NCBI GenBank assembly: GCA_003290165.1
Contig: QNQO01000221.1
Location: forward strand, 558,001 to 622,000
Source of the DNA: Berberis thunbergii
Taxonomy: Eukaryota; Streptophyta; Magnoliopsida; Ranunculales; Berberidaceae
DNA: 64,000 nt
Reading direction: 5' to 3'
The notes below the pieces were generated by a model. The model worked only from the letters and a program-made list of their open reading frames with translations. It was not told the DNA's origin and did no database searches. Positions 63,900 to 64,000 of this stretch are shown here, in pieces (within the stretch, counting starts at the first letter, position 1; every line of letters begins with the position of its first letter). The position numbers and the translations under genes were made by a program.

Positions 63900-64000
63900 C
63901 GGCACACATGAATGCTTATCAAAATCATAGAAATCCATGGAATACCTGAAACCTCTACTTGTACAATGACTTACATGGAGTACTTAATGGCTTCATCGAT

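Overview
The window is plant nuclear DNA, almost certainly from a eudicot. The evidence is AT-rich intergenic sequence, plant-type introns, plant-specific gene families (a flotillin-like pair, chloroplast ribosomal protein L24, a class A heat-stress factor) and many plant-type transposons. No rRNA gene, tRNA gene, CRISPR array or bacterial-style operon was seen.

Four host genes are well supported. (1) A U5 snRNP GTPase (Snu114/EFTUD2; CLO/GFA1 in Arabidopsis) lies on + at 9873-17921 in ten coding exons. It reads through almost perfectly but has two 1-base losses, both in short homopolymers. (2) A three-exon flotillin-like gene lies on - at 21767-23600, with a broken tandem copy at 18653-20308. 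(3) A glycerol-3-phosphate transporter-like MFS carrier (SLC37/G3Pp family) lies on + at 40676-42297 in two exons. (4) A PP2C phosphatase lies on - at 44243-47363 in four exons, including a probable GC-AG intron.

The rest is mostly mobile DNA and gene debris. 1-540 is a LINE remnant. 3.5-9.1 kb holds short terminal-inverted-repeat elements and a TRM112 pseudogene. 26.5-27.3 kb is a tandem repeat carrying snRNA-promoter-like motifs. 28.83-40.41 kb is one L1-type LINE on - with a 14-bp target duplication. It is split by an internally deleted Ty3/gypsy element (29586-33023, 5-bp duplication), which is split in turn by a hAT-type element (31009-31657, 8-bp duplication), giving three nested levels. 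The LINE ends 270 bases upstream of the transporter start codon. Tourist-like elements with TTA targets sit in doublets 3' of the transporter and inside PP2C intron 1.

Just upstream of the PP2C start codon is a GC-rich array of about eleven long hairpin monomers (47507-47669 and 50913-52672). It is interrupted by a second, younger, internally deleted gypsy element (47670-50912; near-identical 290-bp LTRs). The hairpin array is the most unusual structure in the window.

From 53 kb to the end lie a gag-like remnant, a CACTA-type terminus, and several host-gene fragments, all on the minus strand: an L24 exon, a Tm-1-like TIM-barrel exon split by an RTE-type LINE, and an HsfA-like pseudogene. This looks like a gene graveyard or a capture by a transposon. 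The host genes are functionally unrelated (splicing, membrane microdomains, organophosphate transport, dephosphorylation); no pathway-like cluster is evident.
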